This document shows, piece after piece, positions 38,074-49,883 of a stretch of 64,000 nucleotides of DNA. Position numbers and translations under genes: made by a program. Source of the stretch: Tetramitus jugosus (Eukaryota; Heterolobosea; Eutetramitea; Acrasida; Vahlkampfiidae). The notes under the pieces were generated by a model. It was not told where the DNA came from, did not search any database, and saw only the letters and a list, made by a program, of their open reading frames with translations. The stretch's first letter is position 1; the number at the start of each line of letters is the position of its first letter. The DNA lies in NCBI GenBank assembly GCA_937625935.1, contig OW569364.1, positions 62,001 through 126,000 of the forward strand, written 5' to 3'.

Positions 38074-39607
38074 TTAAAGGTATTCTTCCGGTATATCCTT
38101 CAATGAAGCTTCTCGTTGTTTTGCAATAATCCTCTCATACACACCAAATTTGTTCATGAGCTTGCTCATTGTGTCCCGGAAGAAGCAACCCAAGGTCGAG
38201 GATGCCAATTGGAACTTGCCCATTCTCATAGAAGTACCCAAAACCTGGGTTGTTTTTGGTTCCCGTATTTCATAGAACATTTTGAACACTTGTTCGAAGC
38301 TCAGGTCATCTCGAGAAAGAAGGCTAGCAAGAACGGCCGCATCTTCTATGGCCAAATTTGCTCCTTGTCCCATATATGGACTGTCATAAGTACAGGTTGA
38401 ATACAATAAATGAAATGTTGTTAGCTTACACTTAATATATAGACGAGCAACAACGAAACAAAACGCACACAACTACATACAGAATTGGATGAGCAGCATC
38501 ACCAATCAGCACAACTCTACCCTGATGCCACTTGCCTTTGAGTGGAGGGCGATAATACAATCCAAAGTGCATCAATCGTTCTGCATGCTGCACAACGGTA
38601 GGGAATGGCTCTACAATATCATTAGATGAATAATAGAGCTTCATCCTGGCATGATACAGTTCCGCCCGATCCCAAGTCTCTCTCTTTGGCTTCTCATTCA
38701 AATGAGTTTTCCAAAAGACGACTTTTCCCTCAGAGTCAGCACAGTACATTCCAGTGTAGAAACCCTTACCTGACTGAGTGATCATCTTGTGCTTCATTTT
38801 CTTATATACATCACTCTCTGGATCCAACTTTGATACACCGTACCACATGGAGTGACCAGAGTAAATTGGATCCGAATAGCCAAAGATTTGAGTCCGAACA
38901 GTGGAACGAATACCATCGGCACCAATCAATAGCTCACACTCATTCATAGTTCCGTCAGTGAACTGAGAAACAACGATTTTGCCTCTCGTTTCACAGAAAT
39001 CGAGGTCCTTGTTGAAATGAATGGAAACGCCACGAGACAGTTGTTTCACAAGGTTGGCACGCAACGCACAGCTCACAGCACATGTTTGATCACTGTTGAG
39101 CATGCTTGCAGTACCGAGAGGAGTGGTATCAGAAGCTTGATATTGCTCCAATGTGTGAATTGGCTCAAAGAGCTCTGGTGTAAGCTCTTCACTCAATCCC
39201 AAGCTTCTCAAAATAATTCGACCAGACTGTAAAGAAAAACCGCCTCCTAGAGCGGGGGAAAGTTCCCGCGATTTTTCATAAACGTTTACAATGAAGCGTT
39301 CTGGTCTTTTCATGAGGAGTCGAGCTAATACCAGGCCAGAAACACCTGCTCCAATAATATTAATCCGTATGGGTTGTGCTTGATCATCACCACTTCCATC
39401 GTCACTACCACAAGAGTTCAGTCTTGGTGATGACGTTGGTGATACTACTGAAGCGAAGCTTTTGCTTTGACGTTGGTTACTACCCTTGTAAAAAAACCAG
39501 ACCAAGGCGGAGGACAGAACCACAGAGGACACCAGGATCAGAGAACTGTTGTTGCTATGCAACAAGTGCAAATAAAGATCCCTCACGTAATCATTCAAAA
39601 AAATCAT
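38074..39607 (-). CDS. Membrane-anchored FAD-dependent monooxygenase (two exons)
   Basis: Exons 39607-38481 and 38380-38074 join across a 100-bp intron with a GCTAAC branch motif to 477 residues. The N-terminus has a TM anchor (SLILVSSVVLSSALVWFFY). The FAD-binding signature is NIIGAGVSGLVLARLLMKRP (GxGxxG). ELLIGADGIRSTVR is the second FAD/NADPH motif (DG). The third motif, GRVVLIGDAAHP, is completed only after splicing to PYMGQGANLAIEDA. This is the aromatic-hydroxylase/zeaxanthin-epoxidase/kynurenine-monooxygenase group. The substrate cannot be read from the sequence. The frame upstream reaches only a TTG at 39637, so the ATG at 39607 is used. Confidence 0.87.
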
Positions 39608-40047
39608 TTTCCAAGGTTTGTTGATGGATCCAAACAAAACTCAAATTCCACTGCGTGTTGTGCAGATAACAAAAAATAAAGACTAGGTGCGTACACACGT
39701 TGGAACGTTTGTGTGTGGTTGTTTTGGGTTCTCAATTCTGATGTCAAATACTCACATGCACCTTATCTGAACAGTTTTTCCGTCCATCAATCCAATCAAC
39801 TTGAATCCCTCCGCAGGAAAAAGCGAAAAAATCCGTGCGTCGAAAAAAAAGCGGGATGTTTTCTTGGCGCCAAAGGAGCAGAAAAAATTATCGTTACTTA
39901 TGAAAAATATTTCGGTAGTGTCCCATTTCGCCTTGCTAACAAGTAAAACGCAACGGTAAAAGCAACAAGTACGAGAGAAGTTAGTTGTTACGTAGACCAA
40001 CAACAGCAGTTCGAATTCATTATTCATTTCTCTGAACATCAAACAAC
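39608..40047. other. Bidirectional promoter region, monooxygenase and coiled-coil genes
   Basis: About 440 bases between divergent ATGs. There are no long frames or RNA-gene signatures. A/C-rich leader precedes 40048. Confidence 0.5.
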
Positions 40048-43000
40048 ATGGATCCAACACCACCCTTCCATCACAACAACATGCTAAGTCACAACAACAA
40101 TACATTGACGAGTCATCTGAATCATCACATGGTGAATGGTGAAAACGTCATGACTGATACGATTGACTCCGTCTCAATGCCAAGAACTCCACTCGTCGCA
40201 AAGAAGATTCACACTACTTCTTCGACGCCCTTTACAACAAACGAAATAATAAGGAAACCTTTACAACAAATGCCACTTCAAGTAATTAACCAGAATATTG
40301 TACAACCACCACAACAACAATTACAACATCCTCAAAAACCAACCACCAATCAATCACTGCACAGTCCTACTCCATCAAACAACAATACGACTGGAGCGAC
40401 AAAGCAAAACAACACTCCAAACAACAAGAGAAAGAGACAGTTTAGTGTCTATGCAGAGAAGAAGAGACTTGTGGATCAAGTATCTGAAACAACGGGCCAA
40501 GTGCAAACTACAGTTGTCAGTGTGGTGAATGATGATCCCAATCACACAGTTGATGATTATGAAGAGCTGAAGAGAGATGTGAACAACTTGAAAATCAAGC
40601 TTAAGAATACAGAGTCTGATGTAAGAGAGTACAAGAGCTTGTTGGAGGCAGAACGAAGTGAAAAGGACAGTAACCAACAATTTGTCTTCTCAATGAGAGC
40701 ACAGAAGAAGCATTACAAGCAAGGCATTGAAAAATTGAAGCTTGAAGTACAATTGGCCAACAATGAAGTCACTCGGTTGCAAGACAGTCTCCGTGAGGCA
40801 GAAGAGATTGCAGATCAGTGGCAAAACAAGTTTAGAGAACAACAGAGTTCATTACAAGACAAGTTTGCAATGTTTAAAACGTTGCGAGATCAAGCCAAAG
40901 AACTAGAACAAGAAGTGAAAACACTCAGGGTAACCAATGCAGAATTGGAAGACAAGTGGCAAAAACAACAAGTGAGTAACGAACAAGCAAGTACCAACCC
41001 GGACAAGAACAAGAAGAAGGTGACTGTGCCAGCTGTAGCAAAGGCACGTCAAAGCATTGCTCCTTCAATGATGAAGAGCAATCAAGCAAATCTAGATTTG
41101 GAGAAGTTAAAGGAAGATTATGATAACATCAAGATTTCTCATGACTTGTTGAGAGATGAAAGACGTCAAATGGAGGACCAAGTAGAGAAGTTTAAATCTT
41201 CTTTGGAGACACTTCAAGCACAAAGCAATACTGTGCAGGAAGAGAGAGATTCATTGAAGAAGCAATTGGCTGCTCTTCAGTCTGAATATTCAAATACTTC
41301 TATGATGCTCCTTGATTCTAATACCAAATTGTCTTTGGCTGAAGCACAGTCTTTTGAAATGCAAAAGCAACTCAAGGACACTAGAGTACAGTACCAAATG
41401 GAGATTGAAGCAATACAGACAAAGGATAACAAGGATCAAATTGCTGATAGATATAGAGAGGTACTGATCTTGAATGCAGAGTATCAGAGACAAATTGATG
41501 TTATCCAACAAATCGTCTCCCATGATTTGAAGCCTACAGTTGCTACGTCGTCTTCGGTGAAGAATCAAGTTTTTAACTATCAGGAACATGTTTCATCGCT
41601 ATCCAACACGTATCAATCTGCATTGAGAAAAGCACGTGATGCACTTGGTGAATACAAGGCGTTGTGCGATGAAGCTGAGGAGATTGCTTCTGAAGTCACC
41701 ATGGAGAATGATCGATTATCTGAGGAATTGGAAGAGTCCAGTGTTAGAGAAATGAACCTTGCTCAAGAGAATGTGGTTCTTTCAGACACTGTATCTGAGC
41801 AACAGAATCAGATTGATTCGCTGTGCCAAACTATCTATCTTCTCCAACATCACCTGGAGGAACAATCAATTCAGTTGAGATGTGTCAGAGAAGAAATACA
41901 GCTCCAAACCATGCAAGTAGACGATATGATGTTCGATGAAATTCCTGAGTTGGAAGACAACGTAGTACATCTCGAAATTAAGAACTTTACTACAAAATCA
42001 CTGGCTAACGTGGTGAGTCGCCATAATTCTGCATCTTTTGAAGATGTGAGCCGTCTTCGTGGTACTATTGCTCAACTTGAAGAGCAGAACAATATCCTCA
42101 AGGATCGTCTCGAGCAATCCGAAGAGGACATGTATCTCTTCTATCAGAGTTCAAAGGAGTCTATCGCCTATTTGGAACATCGTATCCAACATTTACTAGG
42201 TGCTCTCGCTGAGTCTGAAAAGCGTTACACAGAGCTGTTAGAGTTTACTAAGATTGAGAGACAAGTAGTAGAGGAAGCAGTTGAGAAGGAGAAAGCACAA
42301 ACAGCCAGTCTGCAATTCAAATGCAATCAATTAGATTCCAAGTATATGCAATCCAATGTGAAGAGAGAAGAACTTGAGCGTCAAAATATGTCTTTGCAAG
42401 ATGAACTCGAACAAAAGAACAACCTGATTGACTCCCTAAAGAAGTCGATTTCAACATCAGAGAACGAGCTCGAATCTGTCAAATCATCTTGTGCCACGTT
42501 GAGACAGTGCATCAGTGATGCTGAATCCAATGAACGAGCACTTCGTTCACAATTTGATGATGAAATAACGACGGCTCACAATGAGATTGATCAATTGAGA
42601 ATCATTCGTGCATCCATCGAACAGGAGGTAAGAAACTGTGCTGCCAATGAGAAGCAATTAGTGGAGCAGTTTAACAAGGATATTTCAAATGCAAAGGCTG
42701 AGATTGAACGGTTGAAGGAAGTGTACAACAAAGATATCGAACAAGAAAGGACTCGGTCAGAATCACTCCAATCTGGTGTGAGCCAACTAGAAACTCAACT
42801 GCAAAGAAGTACAACAATGAAGGAACAACTCGAAAAGACGAATCAGACCCTGCAACAAACTCTTACTAAATTAACAACGGACTATGGCGTCGCTCAAACG
42901 GAATTAAAGGATGCTGTAGATGAGATTGAGAGACTAACTGGTTTGTATTACGAATTGGAAGTTGAACTACGTGCTCGTCTTAACAATGAGAAGCTGTTAG

Positions 43001-43527
43001 TTGACAAGTTCCACAGAGATATGTCCCAGTTTTGTGATGAAAAACAAAAGGTAGACGCCAAACTCAGGGATGCTCGTTTCGAGTGTACTACACTGAAGAA
43101 TGATAACAAACAGCTCACTCTTCAACTCGAGCTCATCTTGGCAAAGACTCAAAAGAAGGACTGGATGAAATCTGAGGGATTAAGCGACATTACTTCAATC
43201 GAGTTGGCCAAGAAGGAAATTGACCAACTGCACATACAGGTCACTAACTTGACGAAACAAGTATCGAACGTTGTAGAACAAAACAAACTGTTGGGTAAGG
43301 AGTTGTCCAACAGCAGGCACTCTTTTGCTACCCGAGAGAAGGTTATGCAAGAAAACATGAAGAGAGCAGAGATGGAGATACGCTGTCTAGAGTCATCCCT
43401 CGAACACATCGAACAAACTCTCGTATCTCATGCCTCAGAAATTAGTGACATCCCAGCTCTGTCAAAGTTGATCAGTGGTTTTGGTAAGACCGAATCACAG
43501 GAGATGGAAGATGTCGAGGAACAGTGA
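40048..43527 (+). CDS. Long coiled-coil protein, 1159 aa
   Basis: Intact frame from the ATG at 40048. The first roughly 150 residues are Asn/His/Gln/Thr-rich low complexity with basic clusters (NNKRKRQFSVYAEKKR). From about residue 165 to the end the protein is almost continuous coiled coil. Heptads are Glu/Gln/Lys-rich, as in DQVEKFKSSLETLQAQSN and QLEEQNNILKDRLEQSEED. There are no motor, ATPase or zinc motifs. A basic N-terminus plus long rod suits a cytoskeletal, centrosomal or Golgi tether role. I cannot choose among these, and coiled-coil similarity would mislead a search. A full-length search with coiled coils masked would be needed. Confidence 0.85.
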   Translation: MDPTPPFHHNNMLSHNNNTLTSHLNHHMVNGENVMTDTIDSVSMPRTPLVAKKIHTTSSTPFTTNEIIRKPLQQMPLQVINQNIVQPPQQQLQHPQKPTTNQSLHSPTPSNNNTTGATKQNNTPNNKRKRQFSVYAEKKRLVDQVSETTGQVQTTVVSVVNDDPNHTVDDYEELKRDVNNLKIKLKNTESDVREYKSLLEAERSEKDSNQQFVFSMRAQKKHYKQGIEKLKLEVQLANNEVTRLQDSLREAEEIADQWQNKFREQQSSLQDKFAMFKTLRDQAKELEQEVKTLRVTNAELEDKWQKQQVSNEQASTNPDKNKKKVTVPAVAKARQSIAPSMMKSNQANLDLEKLKEDYDNIKISHDLLRDERRQMEDQVEKFKSSLETLQAQSNTVQEERDSLKKQLAALQSEYSNTSMMLLDSNTKLSLAEAQSFEMQKQLKDTRVQYQMEIEAIQTKDNKDQIADRYREVLILNAEYQRQIDVIQQIVSHDLKPTVATSSSVKNQVFNYQEHVSSLSNTYQSALRKARDALGEYKALCDEAEEIASEVTMENDRLSEELEESSVREMNLAQENVVLSDTVSEQQNQIDSLCQTIYLLQHHLEEQSIQLRCVREEIQLQTMQVDDMMFDEIPELEDNVVHLEIKNFTTKSLANVVSRHNSASFEDVSRLRGTIAQLEEQNNILKDRLEQSEEDMYLFYQSSKESIAYLEHRIQHLLGALAESEKRYTELLEFTKIERQVVEEAVEKEKAQTASLQFKCNQLDSKYMQSNVKREELERQNMSLQDELEQKNNLIDSLKKSISTSENELESVKSSCATLRQCISDAESNERALRSQFDDEITTAHNEIDQLRIIRASIEQEVRNCAANEKQLVEQFNKDISNAKAEIERLKEVYNKDIEQERTRSESLQSGVSQLETQLQRSTTMKEQLEKTNQTLQQTLTKLTTDYGVAQTELKDAVDEIERLTGLYYELEVELRARLNNEKLLVDKFHRDMSQFCDEKQKVDAKLRDARFECTTLKNDNKQLTLQLELILAKTQKKDWMKSEGLSDITSIELAKKEIDQLHIQVTNLTKQVSNVVEQNKLLGKELSNSRHSFATREKVMQENMKRAEMEIRCLESSLEHIEQTLVSHASEISDIPALSKLISGFGKTESQEMEDVEEQ

Positions 43528-43636
43528 ATCGTAAAATAAAGCAAGTATTCATCCCACCAACAAAATATTAATTAATTTCAGGGAGCGAGAAATTTACAAG
43601 TGACATAATACAACAGTCGCTGGCTGGAGAAAAAAA

Positions 43637-46583
43637 TTATAGCATGGCAGATTCGAAAGAGTCTGTGGCACGAGAATCAGTGTCCTTCCGCAACTTTTCC
43701 CTTGCAGCTTGCTCGCGCTTCTTATCTGCGTCTGCTCTCCTAGCTTTTCGCAGCTTGAGGATGTCCTTGACCCGACGAACACCCTCTCGTACACTGTCCA
43801 TTAAATTGTCTTCAGAGATTGTTTTCGTGTGTTTCAACTTCCACACTCGATGAAAGCCCTCATGCTTAAATTTAACGAGCACCATCTTGGATGAATTCGC
43901 TGTCCGATCATCTCCACTCTCATCATCGGTGTGATCACCCGTAAGTAATTCTACGTTCTGTACAGCAATGAAAGGCAGGCGATATTTGACTGATCTCTTA
44001 TCAACTTCCAAAATATGATCATTTGAAAACTTCAAAATTCTCGTTTCTCGATTCTTCTTACGACTCATTTGAGTGAAGGCCTCTTCATGTGAAACTGAAG
44101 AGTTCTCATCACCAACAAAAACTTGAGTCACTTTGTAGGCCACCGGAGCAGCAACAAACTGACTTCGAACAGTGGTTTCAAATAAATCTTCCAGGAGCAG
44201 TGCCCTCTCCTGGACAGAGTTCAAGACATACTTTCTGAAAATACTATCAATATCAACTGAAGAATCACTGTAGCTCAACTCCTTTTCGATATCATCCTTG
44301 GACTTACCAGAGAAGAATGGCTTTCCATTGTCGTCCAATGTTTGATAGGTTGTAGGCTTAAATTTCATATGTATATCAAGATTCGATGTAGGTGCGACAA
44401 CTTCTTCAATCTCGCTCAGCAGTCTCTCGTTCTTGATGCTCAAACTCTTTGGATCAATGTTTAGTATACTCTTTGGAGTGATGACAATGAGTCTGTCTTG
44501 GTGCTTGCCCTTGGAGTTAACCTTGATCACTCTATAACTCTGATCAACAAATATTCTTGTCTCTTCAGTGACAATTGTCTGCGGTAGAGTAACATAGTCT
44601 GGTAGTTTCTCCCAGTGCGCCAAATCATAAAGTTTGTACTCCTCCTTCTTGCTCAAGCTCCTCAGCATGCTGTATAGCATGGATTGAACTTGAAGGCTTG
44701 CTGTATTCACACAACCGGAAGCTTGAAGAACAACAAGATTCTTGATTTTAACTCCAGCAAAATAAGCCTTAAAACAATTGAATACCTAAAATTGATCACG
44801 TGATAAGATTGTGTTAGTTCAGCTGAACCCATTCACAAAAAAAGGTCAAACTATAAGGTTCACATACTGTTGCAATCAATGGTTTGTGCTGATTCCCAAT
44901 AAAGGTTAAACTGCAATCAAACACCACGTGAAGCGTCTTCAAATCCTTGTAACCAAAAATCAATTTGCACAATGCAAACAAAAAGCAACCGAAATAACCA
45001 GGAACATTCCAAATTTTCATATCGAATCGATTCATCACAAAATAAATGGTTCTGTTGTTGATTGCTGATGGATCAGGAGAATACAACATGGACTTCCTTT
45101 CAAAATCCGAGTTGTCCACTTCATTGTAGCAACCATTGAGAGATGAAATAATAGACTTGAATGTTTCTGCCACCTTCTCTCGCACACTCTCATCTGTTTG
45201 TCCACTGGGTAGCTCAAGACGTCGCAGAACCATGACACACTCGGACATGAAATCTCCACAGCGCCGCAACGACTTGATTCCCTTTGAAACCAGGTAGGCA
45301 ACAACGGCTGGTGCACTCTCCCAGAGCAACCTCTGCAATTTGATGCAGTCCTTGTCTGGAATCTCCAACGCATCAAAATCAATGTGCTCTATCGTGTACT
45401 CTGTATTGTCATCCATATTCGGATACTGTTCGACTTTTGGATACTCGTTGCTCGACGGCAGTGTATCGTGAGACAATCTTTGACCGCCAACGTCATTGGC
45501 ATCGGATGTGGGTACCTTGGCATCCACATCCACCACACTGGACAAATACTCTCGCATCTCTGAAATCTTCTCTCCCAAAAAATCGTTCAACGATGTCATG
45601 TACTGCTCCTTTTGTCCAAACAAGACACCATTCGCCAAATTTTGAATAATCTTCGATATCAGAATCAAATTTCTTTGACCGTGATCTCCCTTGCCCTTCT
45701 TCACAAGGCCATAGACATCTGGTGTCGCAATCGCCGGATTAAAGAATCGAAGCATAATGTATCCACCAATCAACACTGGTGTATCGAGTTGCAACGAGTC
45801 GGAAATTTGTGCAATATAGGACGCAACGGTCCGCACTTCGCTCGGCATCATTTCCTTCAATTTTTGGTCCATGATACGCTCAAGGAAACGTTCGGTCCAC
45901 TGAACCAATCTTGTTCGATTTTCCAACTGTTTTTGTTCCGAGTTTTCACCCAATTTCAATGGGTCAATCTCCAAATCACAATCCTCTGTCAACAGTTCAT
46001 TGATCACGTCACCTAGCACCATTCTCAAGTAATTTCCACCAACTTCTCTCACATAGAATCCAAGTACTTTGCCTATTCATTTCATATCATTCATCATTAT
46101 CATCACAACAATTGTTATGATCATTCATCAGAGTGAAAATTGCCAAAAAAAACAAGCAGCACAACAACACAATAATGCCATAATGAAAAAGTAAAGTTAT
46201 GTCAGTTTTCTTCCATGATCGAACATAAGATCACAAGATGAAAATGTTGTTTTCGGTTTTTCACATGAACAATAACAAGAACAAGAACAAGAACATAGAC
46301 ACATACTCGCCAATGAATTACTCCTAAAAATATTTTGAAACATGTGTTGATATTTGACTAATTCGTGACCAATCAACGATTTAATCAACTGCATTCGATA
46401 ACCTCCCTTTTCTGTCACCTTCAACAACACTTTTGCCAAGAAATCACATTCATTTGCACTGATGGACTCTGAAAAGGCAACGACAAAGTGAGGATGTCTC
46501 TGAAGAAGGATACACAGAGAGCTAAAGGGTGAAGTATCCCTCTTGTTATTGTTGTTGCTGTTATTGTTGATGTGATTGCTCAT
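43637..46583 (-). CDS. Neurofibromin-like Ras GTPase-activating protein (three exons)
   Basis: Exons 46583-46307, 46072-44868 and 44785-43637, with GT-AG introns, join to 876 residues. The RasGAP domain spans the first exon junction. NIFRSNSLAS, with the likely arginine finger in FRSNS, is joined to KVLGFYVREVGGNYLRMVLGD. Later comes the signature GGYIMLRFFNPAIATPD (FxRFxxPA) and NLILISKIIQNLANG. Next is a Sec14-like region (IWNVPGYFGCFLFALCKLIFG, LKTLHVVF), then a PH-like beta region and a basic C-terminal helix. GAP-Sec14-PH order is that of neurofibromin. It would switch Ras off at membranes. The N-terminal start is uncertain: a separate minus-strand frame ending near 46561 could be an upstream exon. 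Convergent with the coiled-coil gene. Confidence 0.82.
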
Positions 46584-46970
46584 ATGTTGCTTGTGTATTG
46601 GTGTATTGGTTGTTGTTGTTGTGTATTAGTAGTCCACTCTCAGAGAGTTGATGTTGGTACCGGTGTTGGTGTTGGTGATTGTTGAGAAGAGAAGAAGCGA
46701 AACTTGGGGTGGAAGAAAAAAAGAATTTTGAATTTTTTTTTGAGAGCTGCGAGCTTTTTGAGATGTGTGCTTGATGGCGACTGTACAGGGATGATGGGTG
46801 ATTGCTTTTGGCGGTTTTCATCTCAGTCTGTCGGAAAATTTCGACATCCGCCAGATTTACAAAGTGGGCAATGGATCAAACGACCATCAACAGTGACGAG
46901 AATGGAACCTGATAAATTAGGATGAATGATAGAACCGATCGGTTCTTACCACAACAAAAAGAAAGATAAT
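46584..46970. other. Bidirectional promoter region, RasGAP and Cys-rich membrane protein genes
   Basis: About 390 bases. A minus-strand frame (46821-46561, Ser/His/Asn-rich) could encode extra N-terminal RasGAP sequence if an intron is present, but no joining site is convincing. Otherwise nothing recognisable. Confidence 0.45.
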
Positions 46971-48038
46971 ATGAAACAGATAGTTACTCTTGTGTTGCTC
47001 ATTGCTGTGCTGGGCATAGTTACTCACCGGTTCCAGGTGAATGCAGAGACTTGTGTGGTTAAAAATGGAAAGGTATGTTTGAGAGCTATACCAAGAATAG
47101 ATTTTTTTGACAGTCGGTTCACACAATTATGATATTAGATGCCACCTGAAGGTTCGTGTGAAGGGCCGATAGCAAGAATTGTGCTCCAACGACAAAGTAC
47201 GAAAGAACTAGGTGTCAATGGAGTATGCAATGAAAAAACTGTATTGTACTTTGTTGATGGGGATCAAGATCAACCAAAGTGTGGTCAGTGTACACCAGGT
47301 ACATCTGGCTTTCATGGAGCTGAAAGGACCTGTAAGGTCGATGAATTTTGTTCAGACGATGGCAAGTGCTCAAAAATCAAGTCTCACAAATTGTATGGAG
47401 CAGCTTGTCCGTACGACAATGGAATACGAGATAGTATAAACGGTTTCTGTGGTCCTGGTTTGAGATGTATTCAACACAAATGCTTGCCATGCGAGAATGG
47501 TGAGATAGATATGGACACTGGAATGGTCTGTGTAAATAACCAGTATACATACAGTGCTGTTGACAAGATGCTCTATGAACCAACTCCAATGATTCTAGTC
47601 TCTATCATAGCTCTGTACGTTGCCTATCAGGCAGTGTTGGGTACAGGAGTATTCGTGAAGTTTATCGTCAAGAGAAGAAGGAGAGCAAACAGAAACAAAC
47701 AATTAGAACTCCAAAGTAACCAAGGCGAAGACCAAGATCCAGCATCACTATTCCTTAGCCAGTCTCGAAAGGGATTCGTTGATCCTTATGCCGATAGTAG
47801 TGACGAAGAAGAACCGGACGAAAGTGAAGATGATTATGACAATTCTGAAGACGACGACAGCTATGAAGGGAGAATATTTGAAGACAGAGATGAGAATGGA
47901 GGAGTTAGGTACTACACTGTTCGGAATGGAAGATCTGTCTGGTTGTCAGAGGCAGAGCTAGCGCAGAATAGAAGATCTCTACCAACAAGGAATAGAACCA
48001 CTCCTAAAGAACTACCAAAGGTACCCTTTCATAGATAA
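46971..48038 (+). CDS. Cys-rich type I membrane protein (two exons)
   Basis: Exon 1 (46971-47072) encodes a signal peptide, MKQIVTLVLLIAVLGIVTH. A 66-bp GT-AG intron (donor GTATGT) leads to exon 2 (47139-48038), giving 333 residues. The lumenal part is Cys-rich: QPKCGQCTPG, VDEFCSDDGKCSKI and CGPGLRCIQHKCLPCENGE. This resembles small EGF/growth-factor-receptor-type or tenebrin-like Cys knots, without a named match. One TM helix (MILVSIIALYVAYQAVLGTG) is followed by a basic juxtamembrane stretch (KRRRRANRNK). A long acidic tail follows (DSSDEEEPDESEDDYDNSED). I recognise no family. The intron is the smallest in the window. Confidence 0.78.
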
Positions 48039-48141
48039 TCAAATCTCCCCGAGATCTTGCTCCTGTGTAAATAAAAATTCTCAACGAACATATCCCGGCC
48101 GTAAATTATGGTTCCCTAGCAGTGGGGCAACTTTCGGGCAC

Positions 48142-48601
48142 TCAATTGATATTCTTGAGCAACTCCTGTAGTATCTTCGGAGCAACAACAGGCTCCAAGT
48201 AGGCCAAGGTATGATGGCAGCAACAAACTTCAAAATTGCCCAGATTTGCCACAATTCACTGTTAATCACTTGCTCTTGAAGTCTTCCCAAGAGAATGTAG
48301 AATCAGAACTCTCAGGTCTATTGTCAGTAAATCGTATCTCCACTAGTTCCATACCATTGCTCAAGAGCATACTCTCAAAAAGCCATTGTTATATAGCTTC
48401 AAGAAGTGTGATGTTCACCACTGGTTCTGCCAAAGTGGTCAAATTCAAGGTCAAACCAGTCATAGACCTCCTTGTGAATCTTGTGGTACTTGTTTCATAC
48501 TTCAAGAGGAATTCAATTCTCTTCCATAGTTTTGGTAAAAACTGGAAGAGCTCAAGACTGGTTAAAAAACAAAACTTGCGTCTGATGTTTATTGAGTACA
48601 T
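48142..48601 (-). pseudogene. Decayed coding remnant, family unknown
   Basis: Minus-strand frames in the correct order look protein-like but are broken. One from 48601 ends at a TAA after VNITLLEAI. Reading continues in the same frame as QWLFESMLLSNGMELVEI to SWEDFKSK and a TGA. A shifted frame then gives HHTLAYLEPVVAPKILQELL and stops at 48142. The helical Leu-rich composition resembles a BTB/Kelch- or F-box-type C-terminus, but that is a guess. It lies between the Cys-rich protein gene and hemerythrin. Confidence 0.4.
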
Positions 48602-48637
48602 TGTGAATTGTTGAACGTAACTTCTCCAAGATCTATC

Positions 48638-48997
48638 TCACGATAGGCCTGCGTACTGCTTGTCGCATCCCTTGATATGATTGACCAAACACTGCTTCAG
48701 AAAACCTATCGCTTCATCATTGATTGTTTGGATATTTTTGAGTTGGCTTTCGAACTTTTCATGTTCTGCTCTATGTCGTATCCCTTCCAAATGGTTGTAT
48801 TGGGAGATGAGCTTTTCCTCACAAGCAAAGTGAATTCCAAAGTAATTTAACAGGTTGTTGAGGCTTTCCTGAGTCCGTTTCTGATCCAGTTTATTTACTA
48901 GAGAGAAGATGGTTTTGTGTTGTGAGTTCAACTCGTCATTCTTGACATCGAATGATAGATCCCACTCAAAAGGAGAAGGAATTTCGAACTGGGTCAT
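48638..48997 (-). CDS. Hemerythrin
   Basis: Non-heme diiron O2-binding protein, 119 residues, ATG at 48997. All the expected iron ligands can be placed in the four-helix bundle. They are His in LNSQHKTIF, His and Glu in GIHFACEEKLI, the two His in GIRHRAEHEKF, and His and Asp in LVNHIKGCDKQY. The opening FEIPSPFEWDLSFDV is the hemerythrin N-terminal loop. Length and order are near canonical for the oxygen-carrier type. Hemerythrins are known from Naegleria species and are abundant in some. There is no targeting sequence. The gene lies next to the decayed viral-like element, whose last ORF ends only about 200 bases upstream. Confidence 0.95.
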   Translation of the reverse strand: MTQFEIPSPFEWDLSFDVKNDELNSQHKTIFSLVNKLDQKRTQESLNNLLNYFGIHFACEEKLISQYNHLEGIRHRAEHEKFESQLKNIQTINDEAIGFLKQCLVNHIKGCDKQYAGLS

Positions 48998-49192
48998 CGG
49001 TGTGTGTTCGTTTTTTGTTGTTGAGTATTGTTGGAGGGTTTATTTACGTCATTCACATGATTGCTATTTGACTCGTTTTGGATATGGTGATAGCGTACAG
49101 TTCATTTATTGGAGGTCAGTTCATACTGCTCAATCAACTGCTCCAGTGAGGGTAGATGTTCTTCAGATAACTCTCTGGTACTCAAAAATTCA

Positions 49193-49880
49193 TCATTGTA
49201 GAGTTTGCAACTGTGAAAGAATTTCTAAAGCTTTAGAATTGTTTTCCATACGCCCAATTACTTGACGAACTTCAGTTAGAATGAGTTTCGAACAATCAGC
49301 CTTTCTGCGATAGTATACTCTGGCATTTTGAGAGAAATGTTTGTAGAATTTCTCCAGAACTTGCACAAGCCCGAGTGCAGTTACACCCATTGGTAATTTT
49401 CGTACAGAAGAAAATGAGTATCTTTTGTCTTCAAGTAGAAATGGTTGAAGTGCTGGGATTGTATTGGCCCATATTTTGTTAACATGATATTGTTTGGGTT
49501 AAAAAATATATTACCAATCCTCAAGTTATTTCCATTGGTCTTCTCGAAATCCTTTTTGTTGATTGCATGTGTGTAAAGCCAATCTTCATATGCCTTCTCA
49601 TACGAGTATCGACTTTTCTTGTCAGATTCTGGAGAATATAGCGGCAGATTATTCCAAGCTTCTTCTGTTTCATTTGCTGGTCCCTTCCAGTTCTTGACGA
49701 AGTAGTCGTATGAACTGGTGTACATCAATGGTACACGATCTTCAGGTCTATCGTGTTGGTTAACATTCCATTCTAAATCAGTAGCACTCATCAACCTGAT
49801 CCCAAATTCACTGTCATTGTTGTTGACTTCTGTGATAATTTCATTTCTTGAGAGATGAATTTGACAATTGATGCAAGAAA
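49193..49880 (-). pseudogene. Element ORF, unknown function, frameshifted
   Basis: Two overlapping minus-strand frames form one broken gene. The upstream part opens with a Cys-containing segment (SCINCQIHLSRNEI) and continues in an aromatic, acidic stretch with a KNWKGPANETEEAWNN motif. Near 49385 the frame ends. A shifted frame carries on as GVTALGLVQVLEKFYKHFS to LEILSQLQTLQ. I recognise no family. It follows the helicase remnant directly. Confidence 0.5.
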
Positions 49881-49883
49881 AGT

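Noticed and set aside
46561-46821. Ser/His/Asn-rich minus-strand frame as first exon of the RasGAP gene
   Set aside because: No convincing donor or acceptor joins it to the GAP frame. Mentioned as an uncertainty only.
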